Shown here: positions 9,927 through 19,032 of the stretch, piece after piece | Layout of the letters: each line of letters opens with the position of its first letter | Position numbering within the stretch: the first letter of the stretch is position 1 | NCBI RefSeq assembly: GCF_900187945.1 | Contig: NZ_FYEH01000011.1 | Span: 78,259 to 142,258 of the forward strand | DNA: 64,000 bases | Direction: 5' to 3' | Source: Arboricoccus pini | GTDB taxonomy: Bacteria > Pseudomonadota > Alphaproteobacteria > Geminicoccales > Geminicoccaceae | Program-made: the position numbers and the translations under genes | The notes under the pieces: model-generated | Told to the model about the DNA's origin: nothing | What the model saw: the letters and a program-made list of their open reading frames with translations, nothing else | Databases searched by the model: none

Positions 9927-11144
9927 ATGAGTCGGCCTTGGCTAACCATTGTCGGCATCGGCGAGGACGGGCTGGCTGGCCTTAGCGCTGTCGCGCGCGC
10001 AGCCATCCAGGCTGCGCCTTTTATCATGGGTGGCCGCCGGCATCTGGCACTTCTGGGCCCGCATCCGGCCATCTGTCATCCCTGGCCAAGCCCGTTGACC
10101 GCCGCCATTCCGACGCTGCTGGCGCGGCGCGGAGAGCCGACTCTCGTCCTCGCCAGCGGCGATCCTTTCTGCTGGGGCATCGGCGCCACGCTGGCGCGAC
10201 ATGTCCCGGCCGAGGAGATCTTGAGCCTTCCGGCCCCTTCCGCCTTTTCTCTCGCAGCGAACCGGCTGGGCTGGCCGCTCCAGGATTGTCAGTGCCTCAG
10301 CCTGCATGGGCGCCCGCTGGAAGCGATCCTTCCCCATCTGTATCCAGGCGCCCGCATTCTGGCCTTGAGCTGGGATGGCGGTACGCCCGGAAAGCTTGCC
10401 GCCCTCATGGATGAGCGCGGCTTTGGCGCCTCGCGGCTGACGATCCTGGAATCGCTGGGCGGCCCGGCGGAGCGGATCAGGTCCTGCCTCGCCGCCGACT
10501 TCGACGTCGCGGCCATAACCGATCTCAACACGCTGGCGGTCGACGTTGCCGCGAAACAGGGCGCGCGCATCCTGCCACGCGCAGGCCTGCCCGACAGCGT
10601 CTTCGCCCATGACGGACAACTCACCAAGCGGCCGATCCGTGCGGTGACACTTTCCTCGTTGGCACCGCTGCCGGGCGGCCTGCTCTGGGATGTCGGATCG
10701 GGATCGGGGTCGGTCGCCATCGAATGGATGCTGATCCATCCGAGCAATCGGGCCATCGCCATCGAGGCCGATCCGGCTAGGGCCGCCCGGATCGGCCTCA
10801 ATGCCCGCGAGCTTGGCGTGCCCGGGCTCCAGGTGGTCGAGGGTCGGGCGCCCGAGGCGTGCGCAGGCCTGGCGCCGCCGGATGCCATCTTCGTGGGTGG
10901 GGGCAGCAGCGATGTCCGCCTCCTGGATGCCATGCTCGCGGCTCTGCCGGCCGGTGGGAGACTCGTCGTCAATGCCGTCACCCTTGAGGCGCAGGCGGAG
11001 CTGGCGCGTCGCCATGGCGTCCTTGGCGGCGAACTCATCGCGTTGTCGATCGCGACGGCAGCACCCATCGGCAGGTTCCAGGCCCTGCGTCCCGCCCTGC
11101 CGGTTCATCAATGGATCTTCATCCGGTCGAGAGAAAGCGCATGA
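9927..11144 (+). CDS. cobL: Precorrin-6B C5,15-methyltransferase (decarboxylating) CobL
   Basis: This 405-aa CbiE-CbiT fusion makes precorrin-8X from precorrin-6B by methylating C-5 and C-15 and decarboxylating the C-12 acetate. Residues about 1-200 are the CbiE methylase half ([26 protein letters not shown]). Residues about 215-405 are the CbiT half with a class I SAM motif ([16 protein letters not shown]) and the [10 protein letters not shown] loop. ATG 9927 gives [15 protein letters not shown]; the upstream in-frame Met would run into cobK. The stop overlaps cobM by ATGA. Confidence 0.95.
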   Translation: MSRPWLTIVGIGEDGLAGLSAVARAAIQAAPFIMGGRRHLALLGPHPAICHPWPSPLTAAIPTLLARRGEPTLVLASGDPFCWGIGATLARHVPAEEILSLPAPSAFSLAANRLGWPLQDCQCLSLHGRPLEAILPHLYPGARILALSWDGGTPGKLAALMDERGFGASRLTILESLGGPAERIRSCLAADFDVAAITDLNTLAVDVAAKQGARILPRAGLPDSVFAHDGQLTKRPIRAVTLSSLAPLPGGLLWDVGSGSGSVAIEWMLIHPSNRAIAIEADPARAARIGLNARELGVPGLQVVEGRAPEACAGLAPPDAIFVGGGSSDVRLLDAMLAALPAGGRLVVNAVTLEAQAELARRHGVLGGELIALSIATAAPIGRFQALRPALPVHQWIFIRSRESA

Positions 11145-11902
11145 CGGTTCATTTCATCGGCGCCGGTCCGGGAGCACCCGACCTCATCACCTTGCGGGCC
11201 GTCCGGCTGCTGCGCGCCGCACCGGTCTGCCTTTATGCGGGCTCACTCGTCCCAAAAGAGATCCTGGGCCATTGTCCAAAGGGTGCTCGGCTGGTCGATA
11301 CGGCACCGTTGTCGCTGGACGAGATCGTGGCGGAATATGTCCGCGCCCACGCTCTGGGCCAGGACGTGGCGCGGCTGCATTCGGGCGATCTCTCGATCTG
11401 GAGTGCTGTGAACGAGCAGCTTCGCCGGCTCGATGCCCTGGGTATCGACTATACCTTGACCCCAGGCGTGCCGGCCTTCGCGGCGGCGGCTGCCAGCCTC
11501 GGGCGCGAACTCACCGTCCCCTCCCTGGCGCAGTCGCTGGTCTTGACCCGGACGCCGGGGCGCGCCTCGGCCATGCCGGAGCGCGAGACGCTGGCGGCCT
11601 TCGCCAGCACCGGGGCGACGCTGGCGATCCATCTCTCGATCCATGCGGTCGCGACCGTTGTGGCTGAGCTCTCGCCCTTCTATGGCCAGGACTGTCCGGT
11701 GGCGGTCGTCTGGCGCGCCTCGTGGCCGGAGGAGCGGATCGTGCGCAGCACGCTGGCCGGGCTCGTCGCCGCCATCGCCGAGGCCCCCATGGAGCGGACG
11801 GCGCTGATCCTGGTCGGGCCTGGCCTCGAGGCGCAGGCCTACCCGGACAGCGCACTCTACGACCCCGGTTATCAGCGCCGCTTTCGCGGCCGCGGAGATT
11901 AG
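11141..11902 (+). CDS. cobM: Precorrin-4 C11-methyltransferase CobM
   Basis: This 253-aa methylase acts on precorrin-4 to give precorrin-5. It has [35 protein letters not shown] (the precorrin-4 binding strand) and the [18 protein letters not shown] helix. It is translationally coupled to cobL. It is the last cob gene in the window; cobF, the cobNST chelatase and the amidation/nucleotide-loop genes are not here and must lie elsewhere. An AT-rich spacer of about 107 bp follows. Confidence 0.95.
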   Translation: MTVHFIGAGPGAPDLITLRAVRLLRAAPVCLYAGSLVPKEILGHCPKGARLVDTAPLSLDEIVAEYVRAHALGQDVARLHSGDLSIWSAVNEQLRRLDALGIDYTLTPGVPAFAAAAASLGRELTVPSLAQSLVLTRTPGRASAMPERETLAAFASTGATLAIHLSIHAVATVVAELSPFYGQDCPVAVVWRASWPEERIVRSTLAGLVAAIAEAPMERTALILVGPGLEAQAYPDSALYDPGYQRRFRGRGD

Positions 11903-12009
11903 GCGCACGCAGGCCCGACCGACGGATAGAATAAGCTGTTAAGAGTTATTTATATCAACGTGTTGGATGTTTTTGCTAAACTTATCGACGAGCATATGGC
12001 GGCCTCGGA

Positions 12010-13191
12010 TTAGGACTGACTGAGCGCGCCACCAGGGCGAATATCGTTGGCGATCGTCTCGCCGAAGGGTCCCGTATTGACGCCGCGCGGCTGGCTGCCC
12101 TCGTCACGGTGTGCCAGCGGCAGATGCGGCATGGCGTATTCGGCAAAACGGTAGGCTTCCTCCAGATGAGGGTAGCCGGAGAGGATGAAGGTATCGATGC
12201 CGACATCCATGTATTCGCGCATCCGGGCCGCCACGGTGGGGCCGTCGCCGACCAGAGCGGTGCCGGCGCCGCCGCGCACCAAGCCGACGCCGGCCCACAG
12301 GTTCGGCGCTACCTCAAGCTTATCGCGGCGGCCGCCGTGAAGCGCCAGCATCCTGCGCTGCCCCTCGCTGTCCATGCGGGCGAAGATCTTCTGGGCCGCG
12401 GCAATGGTGTCGTCGTCGATATGGGCGATGAGATCGTCGGACGCCCGCCAGGCCTCGGCGTTGGTGCGGCGGACGATGACATGCAGGCGGATGCCGAAGC
12501 TGACCTTGCGCCCGGTCCTGGCGGCCGCCGCCCGCACCGTCTTCACCTTCTCGGCCACCTGGGCCACGGGCTCACCCCAGGTCAGATATTTGTCGACCGT
12601 CTCGGCCGCGACATCGATGCCCTCGGCCGACGAACCACCGAAATAAAGCGGCGGACCGTTTTCCTGCACGGGCGGAAAGATCAGCTTTGCACCCTCTAGC
12701 TTCAGATGCTTGCCCGTGAAGTCGACCGTCTCGCCCGCCAGCAGGCGCTTATAGACGGTGAGGAATTCCCGGGTCACCTCGTAGCGTTCATTGTGCGGCA
12801 GGTAGATGCCATCGCCTTTGTTCTCGACCGGATCGCCGCCCGTCACGACGTTGATCAGGAGGCGACCGCCCGAGAGCCGGTCCAGCGTCGCCGTCATGCG
12901 GGCGGCCAGGGCAGGCGGCTGCAGCCCCGGGCGCACGGCCACGAGGAAGCGCAGACGACGCGTCTGCGGCACCATGGCCGAGGCCACGATCCAGCTATCC
13001 TCACAGGAGCGGCCGGTCGGCAGGAGGACGCCGTAATAGCCCAGATTATCGGCCGCCTGGGCGACCTGTGTCAGGTAGGGCAGGTCGACGGCGCGGCTGC
13101 CTTCGGCGGTGCCGAGAAAATGGCCATCGCCATGAGTCGGCAGGAACCAGAGGACGGTTGCTCCCTCGGCGTCGGCCACGTCCATCCCCAT
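12010..13191 (-). CDS. ssuD: FMNH2-dependent alkanesulfonate monooxygenase SsuD
   Basis: This 393-aa two-component flavin monooxygenase releases sulfite from aliphatic sulfonates, using FMNH2 from a separate reductase. SsuD-type segments are visible: [47 protein letters not shown] and [16 protein letters not shown]. The start ATG 13191 follows a GAGGAGCG ribosome site; an ATG two codons in is also possible. No ssuE, ssuA, ssuB or ssuC genes adjoin it. A flavin reductase-domain gene is at 16675 and a NitT/TauT-type ABC set at 38492-41280. Confidence 0.92.
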   Translation of the reverse strand: MGMDVADAEGATVLWFLPTHGDGHFLGTAEGSRAVDLPYLTQVAQAADNLGYYGVLLPTGRSCEDSWIVASAMVPQTRRLRFLVAVRPGLQPPALAARMTATLDRLSGGRLLINVVTGGDPVENKGDGIYLPHNERYEVTREFLTVYKRLLAGETVDFTGKHLKLEGAKLIFPPVQENGPPLYFGGSSAEGIDVAAETVDKYLTWGEPVAQVAEKVKTVRAAAARTGRKVSFGIRLHVIVRRTNAEAWRASDDLIAHIDDDTIAAAQKIFARMDSEGQRRMLALHGGRRDKLEVAPNLWAGVGLVRGGAGTALVGDGPTVAARMREYMDVGIDTFILSGYPHLEEAYRFAEYAMPHLPLAHRDEGSQPRGVNTGPFGETIANDIRPGGALSQS

Positions 13192-13320
13192 GTCATTCGC
13201 TCCTCGGCTGGCGCGACATCATTTCACACAAACGCCAGCTTATTTCCTATTCAACCCAGGAAATTGGTAGACAAGACAAGCATCGTCAAGCCCGGCACCT
13301 CGTTGAAGCCGCAAGCGGGG

Positions 13321-14103
13321 TTAGTCGCCAGTCGGGCGATAGGGCTCGAACCAGCTGAGACCGTCGAGGGTGGCGCCGCGCGGCCGGTACTCGCAGCCGA
13401 CAAAGCCGCGATAATCCAGGCGATCGAGCTCGTCGAAAAAGAAGGGATAGTTCACCTCCTCGCCGTCGGGCTCATGCCGGGACGGCACGGAGGCGATCTG
13501 GACATGGCCGATCAGCGGCAGATAGCGGCGTAGCCGCATCGTCACGTCGCCGTGGATGATCTGGCAATGATAGATGTCGAACTGCAGCTTGAGGTTAGGT
13601 ATCGCCAGCTTCTCGATGAGGGCTGCTGCCCGGTCAACACTGCCGAGGAAATAGCCCGGCATGTCGCGCGGATTGATCGGCTCGATGAGCAGATCGAGGC
13701 CATGCTCGCCCACCATGGCAGCGGCATTGGCGACCGCCCGGCCATAGGCCTCTATCGCCTTGGGGTCGGCGGAATCGGCCAGGCCCGCCATGAGGTGGAC
13801 GCGGCTGGCGCCGAGGGCCTTGGCATAGGGGAGGGCTTGAGCGATGGCGCCGGCGACCTCGTTGGCCCGCGCCGGGATCGCGGCAAAGCCGCGCTCGCCT
13901 TTGGACCAGTCGCCGGGCGGCAGGTTGAAGAGGGCCTGGGTCAGGCCCGCTTGGTGCAGCCGCTCGCCGACCAGATGGGATGGGAAATCATACGGAAAGA
14001 GAAACTCGACGGCCTCGAAGCCCGCATCGGCAGCGGCGGCGAAGCGGTCGAGAAAGTCCCATTCATTGAACATCATCGAGAGATTGGCGGCAAAGCGCGG
14101 CAT
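13321..14103 (-). CDS. Hydroxypyruvate / 2-oxotetronate isomerase (Hyi/OtnI family)
   Basis: This 260-aa TIM-barrel protein is of the hydroxypyruvate isomerase family. The N-terminal RFAANLSMMFNEWDFLDRF is typical, and the metal/active-site Glu and His residues are in LLIEPINPRDMPGY, LQFDIYHCQIIHGD and VGCEYRPRG. The family includes Hyi (hydroxypyruvate to tartronate semialdehyde) and OtnI (2-oxotetronate isomerase). The next gene upstream on the same strand looks like L-threonate dehydrogenase, 34 bp away, so OtnI is the better guess. The kinase and decarboxylase of that pathway are not beside it. Confidence 0.85.
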   Translation of the reverse strand: MPRFAANLSMMFNEWDFLDRFAAAADAGFEAVEFLFPYDFPSHLVGERLHQAGLTQALFNLPPGDWSKGERGFAAIPARANEVAGAIAQALPYAKALGASRVHLMAGLADSADPKAIEAYGRAVANAAAMVGEHGLDLLIEPINPRDMPGYFLGSVDRAAALIEKLAIPNLKLQFDIYHCQIIHGDVTMRLRRYLPLIGHVQIASVPSRHEPDGEEVNYPFFFDELDRLDYRGFVGCEYRPRGATLDGLSWFEPYRPTGD

Positions 14104-14137
14104 GGGTGGTCCTCAGGCTCTTTCGGTCTGTTGGTGC

Positions 14138-15052
14138 TCAGACTTGGCCCGGGAGGTCTATCCCGGCAATTCGCGCGAAGAGCCGGGCAACAGAGGCGTC
14201 GTCGTCCTTGCCCATGCCAGCCGCGGCCGTCATCAGGAAGAGCTGCAGGGCCGCTCCAGCCATGGGAGTGGGGAACTGCGTACTCCGGCCCATGTCGGCG
14301 ATGATGCCCAGATCCTTGGTGAAGATCTCGATCGCGCTCCGGGGCGCATAGTCACCCTCCAGCACGTGCGGAATGCGGTTCTCGAACATCCAACTGTTGC
14401 CAGCCGAACCCGTGATCACCTCGAATACTCGGGCCAGGTCGAGCCCTTGCCGGGCGGCGAACGATATCGCTTCGCAGGCAGCGGCGATATGCACGCCCGC
14501 CAGGAGCTGGTTGATCATCTTGAACGCCGCACCCGTGCCGGCGGCATCGCCCAGCTCATAGACCTTGGCGGCCATGGCATCGATGGCGGGCCCGGCCATG
14601 GTGAAGGCGCGCTTGCTGCCGGCGGCAAGGATGGTGAGCGCCCCTTCGGCGGCCCGAGTTGCGCCGCCGCTGATGGGCGCATCGAGATAATGCCGGCCGG
14701 TCGCCTCGACGCGGCGGGCGAGGTCGCGCGCTGCCTCGGGCGCCATGGTGGCGGAGGAAATGACGACGCTTTCCTCCGGCATGGCCGCAAGACAGCCCTC
14801 GGCGCCGAAGAGGACATTTTCGGTCTGATGGGCATTGACAACCACCGAGACGAGGATCGGCGTGTCCTGGACCGCCAGCGCCGCACTTGCGGCCACGGTA
14901 CCGCCTGCCGCCGCGAAAGCCTCCAGATTGGTCGGGTTGACGTCGAAGCCCTTGACCCTGAAGCCCGCCGCCAGGAGTGCACGGGCCATACCGCCGCCCA
15001 TCGAGCCCAGACCGATCACGGCCACCTGCGATGCCGTCGCCGTCTTGTTCAC
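14138..15052 (-). CDS. ltnD: NAD(P)-dependent 3-hydroxyacid dehydrogenase, likely L-threonate dehydrogenase LtnD
   Basis: This 304-aa 3-hydroxyisobutyrate-dehydrogenase-type enzyme has the Rossmann loop VAVIGLGSMGGGMARAL, the substrate loop DAPISGGATRAAEGAL and the catalytic Lys in GTGAAFKMINQLLAG. The C-terminal half (SWMFENRIPHVLEGDY and IFTKDLGIIADM) resembles LtnD more than tartronate semialdehyde reductase. I chose GTG 15052, with AAAGG just upstream, because the 39 residues before it in frame do not look like protein. Operon partner: the Hyi/OtnI gene downstream. Confidence 0.82.
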   Translation of the reverse strand: MNKTATASQVAVIGLGSMGGGMARALLAAGFRVKGFDVNPTNLEAFAAAGGTVAASAALAVQDTPILVSVVVNAHQTENVLFGAEGCLAAMPEESVVISSATMAPEAARDLARRVEATGRHYLDAPISGGATRAAEGALTILAAGSKRAFTMAGPAIDAMAAKVYELGDAAGTGAAFKMINQLLAGVHIAAACEAISFAARQGLDLARVFEVITGSAGNSWMFENRIPHVLEGDYAPRSAIEIFTKDLGIIADMGRSTQFPTPMAGAALQLFLMTAAAGMGKDDDASVARLFARIAGIDLPGQV

Positions 15053-15218
15053 GCCTTTGCACCGCGTGCTTGCAATATCGGCATCGGTACTAGCCTCCCT
15101 TATCGTTTGATCGAGGCTTAGGCGTCTCCTGTGGCAGCGGCAAGGGCTGTGGCCTAACGCCAAGGGCACCGACCCGGAGGTCGATGCCCTTGGTCAGCCA
15201 GCAACGGAACGGGTCGCA

Positions 15219-15626
15219 TTAGGCGGGGTTGGTGAGGTTGCCCGGGCCGTTGCGACGATCCGCCATGAACTGGTCGAACTCGGCCTTGTCCTTGGCCATG
15301 CGCAATCTGGAGAGGAAGGTCTTGAACTCGCGCTCCTCCTCCTCGAGGCGACGCAGCGTGTCGGTGCGATACTCGTCAAAGGCGCTATTGCCGCTCGAGG
15401 CCTTGAAGCCGCGACCGAGCCCGCTCATCGCCCGCTCGGCCACATTGTCCGCATCCTTGAACCAACGCCCGAAGCGTCCACACATCCTACTGCCCATTCG
15501 CCCACTCCCAATGACGTAAGCCGCCGTTGCCACACCCAGAGGCCACCATGCCATGAAGGACAGCACGATGAGCGCAAGCCAGGCAGGCTTACCCACACCA
15601 TCCAGTTTCGCCGCGATGCCCATCAA
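15219..15626 (-). CDS. DUF2852 membrane-anchored protein
   Basis: This 135-aa protein has one N-terminal membrane segment (about 14-38, AWLALIVLSFMAWWPLGVAT) and a charged cytoplasmic tail. The tail carries the DUF2852 signature FDEYRTDTLRRLEEEEREF, then FLSRLRMAKDKAEFDQFM near the end, which is probably helical or coiled-coil. The function is unknown. The family is alphaproteobacterial. A 19-bp inverted repeat begins 18 bp upstream of the start and matches the operator in front of the neighbouring tetR gene, so it is probably repressed by that regulator. Confidence 0.9.
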   Translation of the reverse strand: MMGIAAKLDGVGKPAWLALIVLSFMAWWPLGVATAAYVIGSGRMGSRMCGRFGRWFKDADNVAERAMSGLGRGFKASSGNSAFDEYRTDTLRRLEEEEREFKTFLSRLRMAKDKAEFDQFMADRRNGPGNLTNPA

Positions 15627-15643
15627 GGGGCCTCCTGAAGTGA

Positions 15644-15662
15644 ATGTTAATTACATTTACAT
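15644..15662. promoter_or_regulatory. Second TetR-type operator, in front of the DUF2852 gene
   Basis: ATGTTAATTACATTTACAT has the same 7-5-7 arrangement as the operator at 16341-16359, with six of seven arm bases pairing. It lies 18 bp upstream of the DUF2852 start codon, a position that would block transcription or early elongation. This is a prediction from sequence likeness to the perfect copy. Confidence 0.55.
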
Positions 15663-15704
15663 AGATTGGGCCTGACACAGCCTTTGTCAACCGGCTTTGT
15701 GGCC

Positions 15705-16322
15705 CTAGGGGCCGGGCGTCAGGCCCAATCCTTGAAGATAGATCAGCAGCCCGGCTTCGAGGAGGTCCTCCGGGGCCATGGGCAGGCTGCGCCTCGCAGC
15801 GTCGCCACGGCTGAAGAGAGCGGCGATGCCGTGCGAGAGCGACCAGAGATGCAAAGCCATCATCAGGGAGGGCGGCCGGCTCTCTGGCGGCAGGCGAAGG
15901 GCTACCTGCTGGGCCGCCTGGCGGAGGATTGCAAAGGCTCTATCGCCCGCATGCCGCAGTTCCGGATGCGCCTCGAGCGAGAGCCCCGATTCGAACATGG
16001 CCGAGTGATAAGCGGGCTCGGTAGCGGCAAAGGCCAGATAGGCCTTGCCAATATTGCCGAGCGCCACGATCGGGTCGGGCCGGCCATTGTTCCAGGCCAG
16101 ATGCAGCATGGCCTCGAAGCGCTCGAAGCCCTGCCGTGCCACGTCGGCCAACAACTCGTCGCGATCGCGAAAATGCCGGTAGGGGGCAGCCGGACTGACG
16201 CCCGCCGTCCGCGCCGCCTCGGCGAAGGTAAAACCCGAGAGGCCTTTCTCGCTGATCAAGTTGAGGGCGGCACGGATCAGCGCTTCTTTCAAATTACCGT
16301 GATGATAACCGCGCCTGCTCAT
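15705..16322 (-). CDS. TetR-family transcriptional repressor
   Basis: This 205-aa regulator has an N-terminal TetR helix-turn-helix (residues about 10-55): GYHHGNLKEALIRAALNLI, then FTFAEAARTAGVSPAAPYRHF, whose recognition helix ends in YRHF. Residues 75-200 form a helical ligand-binding domain of the WHG type (LAFAATEPAYHSAMFE). The inducer is unknown. A perfect 19-bp inverted repeat sits 18 bp before its start, so it most likely represses itself. It is co-directional with the DUF2852 gene. Confidence 0.92.
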   Translation of the reverse strand: MSRRGYHHGNLKEALIRAALNLISEKGLSGFTFAEAARTAGVSPAAPYRHFRDRDELLADVARQGFERFEAMLHLAWNNGRPDPIVALGNIGKAYLAFAATEPAYHSAMFESGLSLEAHPELRHAGDRAFAILRQAAQQVALRLPPESRPPSLMMALHLWSLSHGIAALFSRGDAARRSLPMAPEDLLEAGLLIYLQGLGLTPGP

Positions 16323-16340
16323 GGAAGGTCCGCCCGCTCA

Positions 16341-16359
16341 ATGTAAGGAGGTCTTACAT
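16341..16359. promoter_or_regulatory. TetR autoregulatory operator
   Basis: ATGTAAGGAGGTCTTACAT is a perfect inverted repeat with 7-bp arms (ATGTAAG/CTTACAT) around a 5-bp centre. It begins 18 bp upstream of the tetR start. Length, symmetry and position are typical of a TetR-family operator. Binding is inferred. Confidence 0.75.
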
Positions 16360-16674
16360 GGTCGCGGCGGGCGGCGCCATATCGTGGCGGAAACAGACGC
16401 TTAGCGTCACGCAGAGATCTGATCACCACCGGCCTATACCAAGATGATCCAACGCACTTTCCACAGTTTTGTGGATAACCCTGTCACGCCCTTATCACCG
16501 TCGCCGCCCGGCCGATGCGGTCTGGCAAGACTGGTATCGACATTGCGAAGGGGAAGCCTTGCCATCACATTCCCTACCCATCGGTCGATCCCGGCCGATA
16601 TGCGATCGCAGTGACACCCAGAGCCCGCCCGCAGCGCCAGCGCGGCCAGGCATATCAACCCGGACCCAGGCCGC
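16360..16674. other. Intergenic region with paired DnaA-box-like sites
   Basis: No gene is seen in this stretch of about 315 bp between the divergent tetR and flavin reductase genes. It must hold the promoter of the flavin reductase gene. At 16457-16478 it contains CTTTCCACA and, four bases on, TGTGGATAA. The second is an exact DnaA box in reverse orientation and the first is a near match, so the two form an inverted pair. No AT-rich unwinding element or cluster of further boxes is evident, so an origin is unlikely. Confidence 0.4.
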
Positions 16675-17337
16675 ATGACCTCTTTTGCCTCGCGTTTCTT
16701 CGATCTGGCGGAACTTCCTCCGCGCGACGCCTATAAGCTCATGATCGGCAGCGTCGTGCCCCGCCCGATCGCCTGGGTGACGACGGTCGATCTGGAGGGC
16801 CATATCAATGCGGCCCCCTTCAGCTTCTTCAATTGTCTTTCCAGCGAGCCGCCGCTTCTGGCGATCGGCATCGGCACCCGGGGCGATGTCGCCCAGACGC
16901 TAAAAGATACCGCGCGCAACATCCACCTGACCCACCAGTTCACCGTCAACATCGTCGGCAACGATCTGGTCGAGGCGATGAACATCACGGCCGCTCCCTT
17001 CGCCGCCGGCGTCGAGGAATTATATCAGGCGGGGCTAGAGACGATCCCGGGCAGCAAGGTGGTCTCGCCTCGGATCGCTGCCGCGCCGGCGGCGCTCGAA
17101 TGCGAGCGCTTCACGACACTGGAGGTCGGTGCCGGGCAGAACATCGTGCTTGGCCGCATCCTGGCGATCCACGTGCACGAGGACGCGGTGGACGAACGCT
17201 TTCACATCGATCCACGGCGATTGGACGCGGTCGGTCGCATGGGCGGCGCCGGCTACGCTACCACGCGCGATTATTTCGAGCTCGACCGCCTCGACGTCGA
17301 GGCGGCGATAGCCGGCAAGAACCAGGAACGGCGTTGA
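16675..17337 (+). CDS. Flavin reductase-domain protein (DIM6/NTAB family)
   Basis: This 220-aa protein has the flavin reductase-like split-barrel fold that binds FMN and often supplies reduced flavin to monooxygenases. Visible family segments are KLMIGSVVPRPIAWVTTVD, HINAAPFSFFNCLSSEPPL and, later, IVLGRILAIHVHED. Members of this length variant (about 200-220 aa) are frequently of unassigned partner. The window holds three luciferase-like flavin monooxygenase genes (12010, 20173, 35234) that would need such a reductase, but none is in an operon with it. Convergent with gnd. Confidence 0.85.
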   Translation: MTSFASRFFDLAELPPRDAYKLMIGSVVPRPIAWVTTVDLEGHINAAPFSFFNCLSSEPPLLAIGIGTRGDVAQTLKDTARNIHLTHQFTVNIVGNDLVEAMNITAAPFAAGVEELYQAGLETIPGSKVVSPRIAAAPAALECERFTTLEVGAGQNIVLGRILAIHVHEDAVDERFHIDPRRLDAVGRMGGAGYATTRDYFELDRLDVEAAIAGKNQERR

Positions 17338-17351
17338 CCGGGACCAACCCT

Positions 17352-17371
17352 GTCCCGGCTGACGCCGGGAC
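17352..17371. terminator. Perfect 8-bp hairpin between convergent genes
   Basis: GTCCCGGC-TGAC-GCCGGGAC forms an 8-bp G+C-rich stem with a 4-base loop, 15 bp after the flavin reductase stop and before the gnd stop. There is no T-run, so it may be a bidirectional hairpin rather than a classic terminator. The short repeat pair follows directly. Confidence 0.4.
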
Positions 17372-17384
17372 CTGGGCGCAGCCG

Positions 17385-17435
17385 CGCGCGACGCTGCTTG
17401 AGCGGTCTCCGCGGCTACCGCGCGCTGCTTGAGCC
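17385..17435 (+). repeat. Dispersed GCTGCTTGAG repeat, diverged tandem pair (copy 2)
   Basis: Two units ending in GCTGCTTGAG occur here, about 31 bp apart (ends near 17402 and 17433); the second reads CTACCGCGCGCTGCTTGAG. They resemble the tandem pair at 63870-63929 and the single copy at 4234-4266. Like those, they lie between two convergent genes. Confidence 0.5.
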
Positions 17436-17440
17436 AAGGA

Positions 17441-18871
17441 TCAGGCGTCGATTTCGCTGCCGTCCTGCGACCAGCGGGTGTGGAAGCTGCCCTCCTTGTC
17501 CAGCCGGCGATAGGTGTGGGCGCCGAAATAGTCGCGCAGGCCCTGCAGAAGATTGGCCGGCCCCCGCGCGCGGCGAAGCCCGTCGAAATAGGCAAGGCAG
17601 GACGAGAAGGCAGGTACCGGCGTGCCGCTCTCGATGGCGCGTGCGACGGTACGACGCCATGCGGACAGGCTCTCCTGCATGGCGTCGGCGAAATACGGAC
17701 CAAAGAGCATGTTGGCAGGGGCTTCCTTAGCATACATCTCGCGGATGCGATCGAGGAAGGCCGCCCGGATGATGCACCCGCCGCGCCAGATCTTGGCGAG
17801 CGTGCCGAGATCGAGATCCCAACCATAGGTATTGGACGCGACCGCCAACTGCTCGAAGCCCTGGGCGTAAGCAACGATCTTTGAGGCATAGAGTGCCGCG
17901 TGAAGATCGGCCAGTTCGGCGGCACTGGCTTTGAAGGGCGGCTTCGTCTCGACCTTGAAGAGCCTCGATGCCTCGTCGCGCTGCGAGCGCCTGGACGAGA
18001 GCCCGCGGGCATAAACGGCCTCGGTGATGGCGGTGATCGGCACGCCGAGCTCAAGAGCCGACTGAGCGGTCCAGCGACCCGTACCCTTCTGCTCCGCCTC
18101 GTCGACGATCATGTCGACGAGTGGCTTGTTGCTCTTGGTATCGACCTTGCTCAGGACCTCGACCGTAATGTCGATCAGGTAGGAATCGAGCGGGCCCTTC
18201 TGCCATCCTTTGAAAATTTCCGCGATCTCGCCGGCACTAATGCCATGCACGCCACGCATGATGTCGTAGGCCTCGGCGATGAGCTGCATGTCGGCATATT
18301 CGATGCCGTTATGCACCATCTTGACGTAGTGGCCGGAGCCGCCCGGGCCGATATAGGCAGCGCAAGGCTCGCCATCGACCTGTGCAGCCATCTTCATGAC
18401 GAAGGGCTCGATGCGCGCCCAGGCATCCTTGTCGCCGGACGGCATGATCGAGGGGCCGAGCAGCGCGCCTTCCTCGCCGCCGGACACGCCCATGCCGAAG
18501 AACCGAAGGCCCTTTTGCGCCATTTCGGCGCTGCGCCGTTCCGTGTCGGTGAAAAGCGAATTTCCGGCATCGATCAGGATGTCGCCCTCATCGAGATAAG
18601 GGATAAGTTCCTCCATGACCTCATCGACCGGCTTGCCGGCCTTCACCATGATGACGATCGGGCGCGGCCTCGCGATCGACTGGACGAACGCCTCAAGATC
18701 GGTCGATCCCTGCAGGACGCCCTCGTCACCATGCTCGGCCAGAAGTTTCTCGGTCCGTTCGCTGCGCCTGTTGTATACGCTGACCTTAAACCCCTTGCGG
18801 GCGGCATTGCGGGCCAGGTTCGCCCCCATTACCGCCAATCCAAAAACGCCCAAATCGTTCTTCTCAGCCAC
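17441..18871 (-). CDS. gnd: 6-phosphogluconate dehydrogenase (decarboxylating)
   Basis: This 476-aa enzyme of the oxidative pentose phosphate pathway converts 6-phosphogluconate to ribulose 5-phosphate with NADP. The Rossmann loop GLAVMGANLARN is near the N-terminus, the catalytic Lys/Asn segment is HYVKMVHNGIEYADMQL, and the 6PG-binding C-terminal domain has DEAEQKGTGRWTAQSALE. I placed the start at GTG 18871, just after GGGGAAG; residues upstream in frame are not protein-like. The length (about 470) is normal for the long, dimeric form. Confidence 0.95.
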   Translation of the reverse strand: MAEKNDLGVFGLAVMGANLARNAARKGFKVSVYNRRSERTEKLLAEHGDEGVLQGSTDLEAFVQSIARPRPIVIMVKAGKPVDEVMEELIPYLDEGDILIDAGNSLFTDTERRSAEMAQKGLRFFGMGVSGGEEGALLGPSIMPSGDKDAWARIEPFVMKMAAQVDGEPCAAYIGPGGSGHYVKMVHNGIEYADMQLIAEAYDIMRGVHGISAGEIAEIFKGWQKGPLDSYLIDITVEVLSKVDTKSNKPLVDMIVDEAEQKGTGRWTAQSALELGVPITAITEAVYARGLSSRRSQRDEASRLFKVETKPPFKASAAELADLHAALYASKIVAYAQGFEQLAVASNTYGWDLDLGTLAKIWRGGCIIRAAFLDRIREMYAKEAPANMLFGPYFADAMQESLSAWRRTVARAIESGTPVPAFSSCLAYFDGLRRARGPANLLQGLRDYFGAHTYRRLDKEGSFHTRWSQDGSEIDA

Positions 18872-19032
18872 GCAGCTTCCCCTTTCACCCGGGCCAATGC
18901 CCAGAGACGCGTCCGCGGAGTCCCACCCTATGCGGCCTCCTACGTACCCCGATGATGGCAAATGCCGGCGTCCGGGCCAAGGCGTGACTGCGTCTTTTTG
19001 TCCAACATGGTCATGCAAGAGCGGCATAGCTC

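Noticed and set aside
16457..16478. Chromosomal replication origin at the DnaA-box pair
   Set aside because: Just two boxes, no AT-rich unwinding region and no origin-flanking genes such as dnaA, hemE, parA or gidA.
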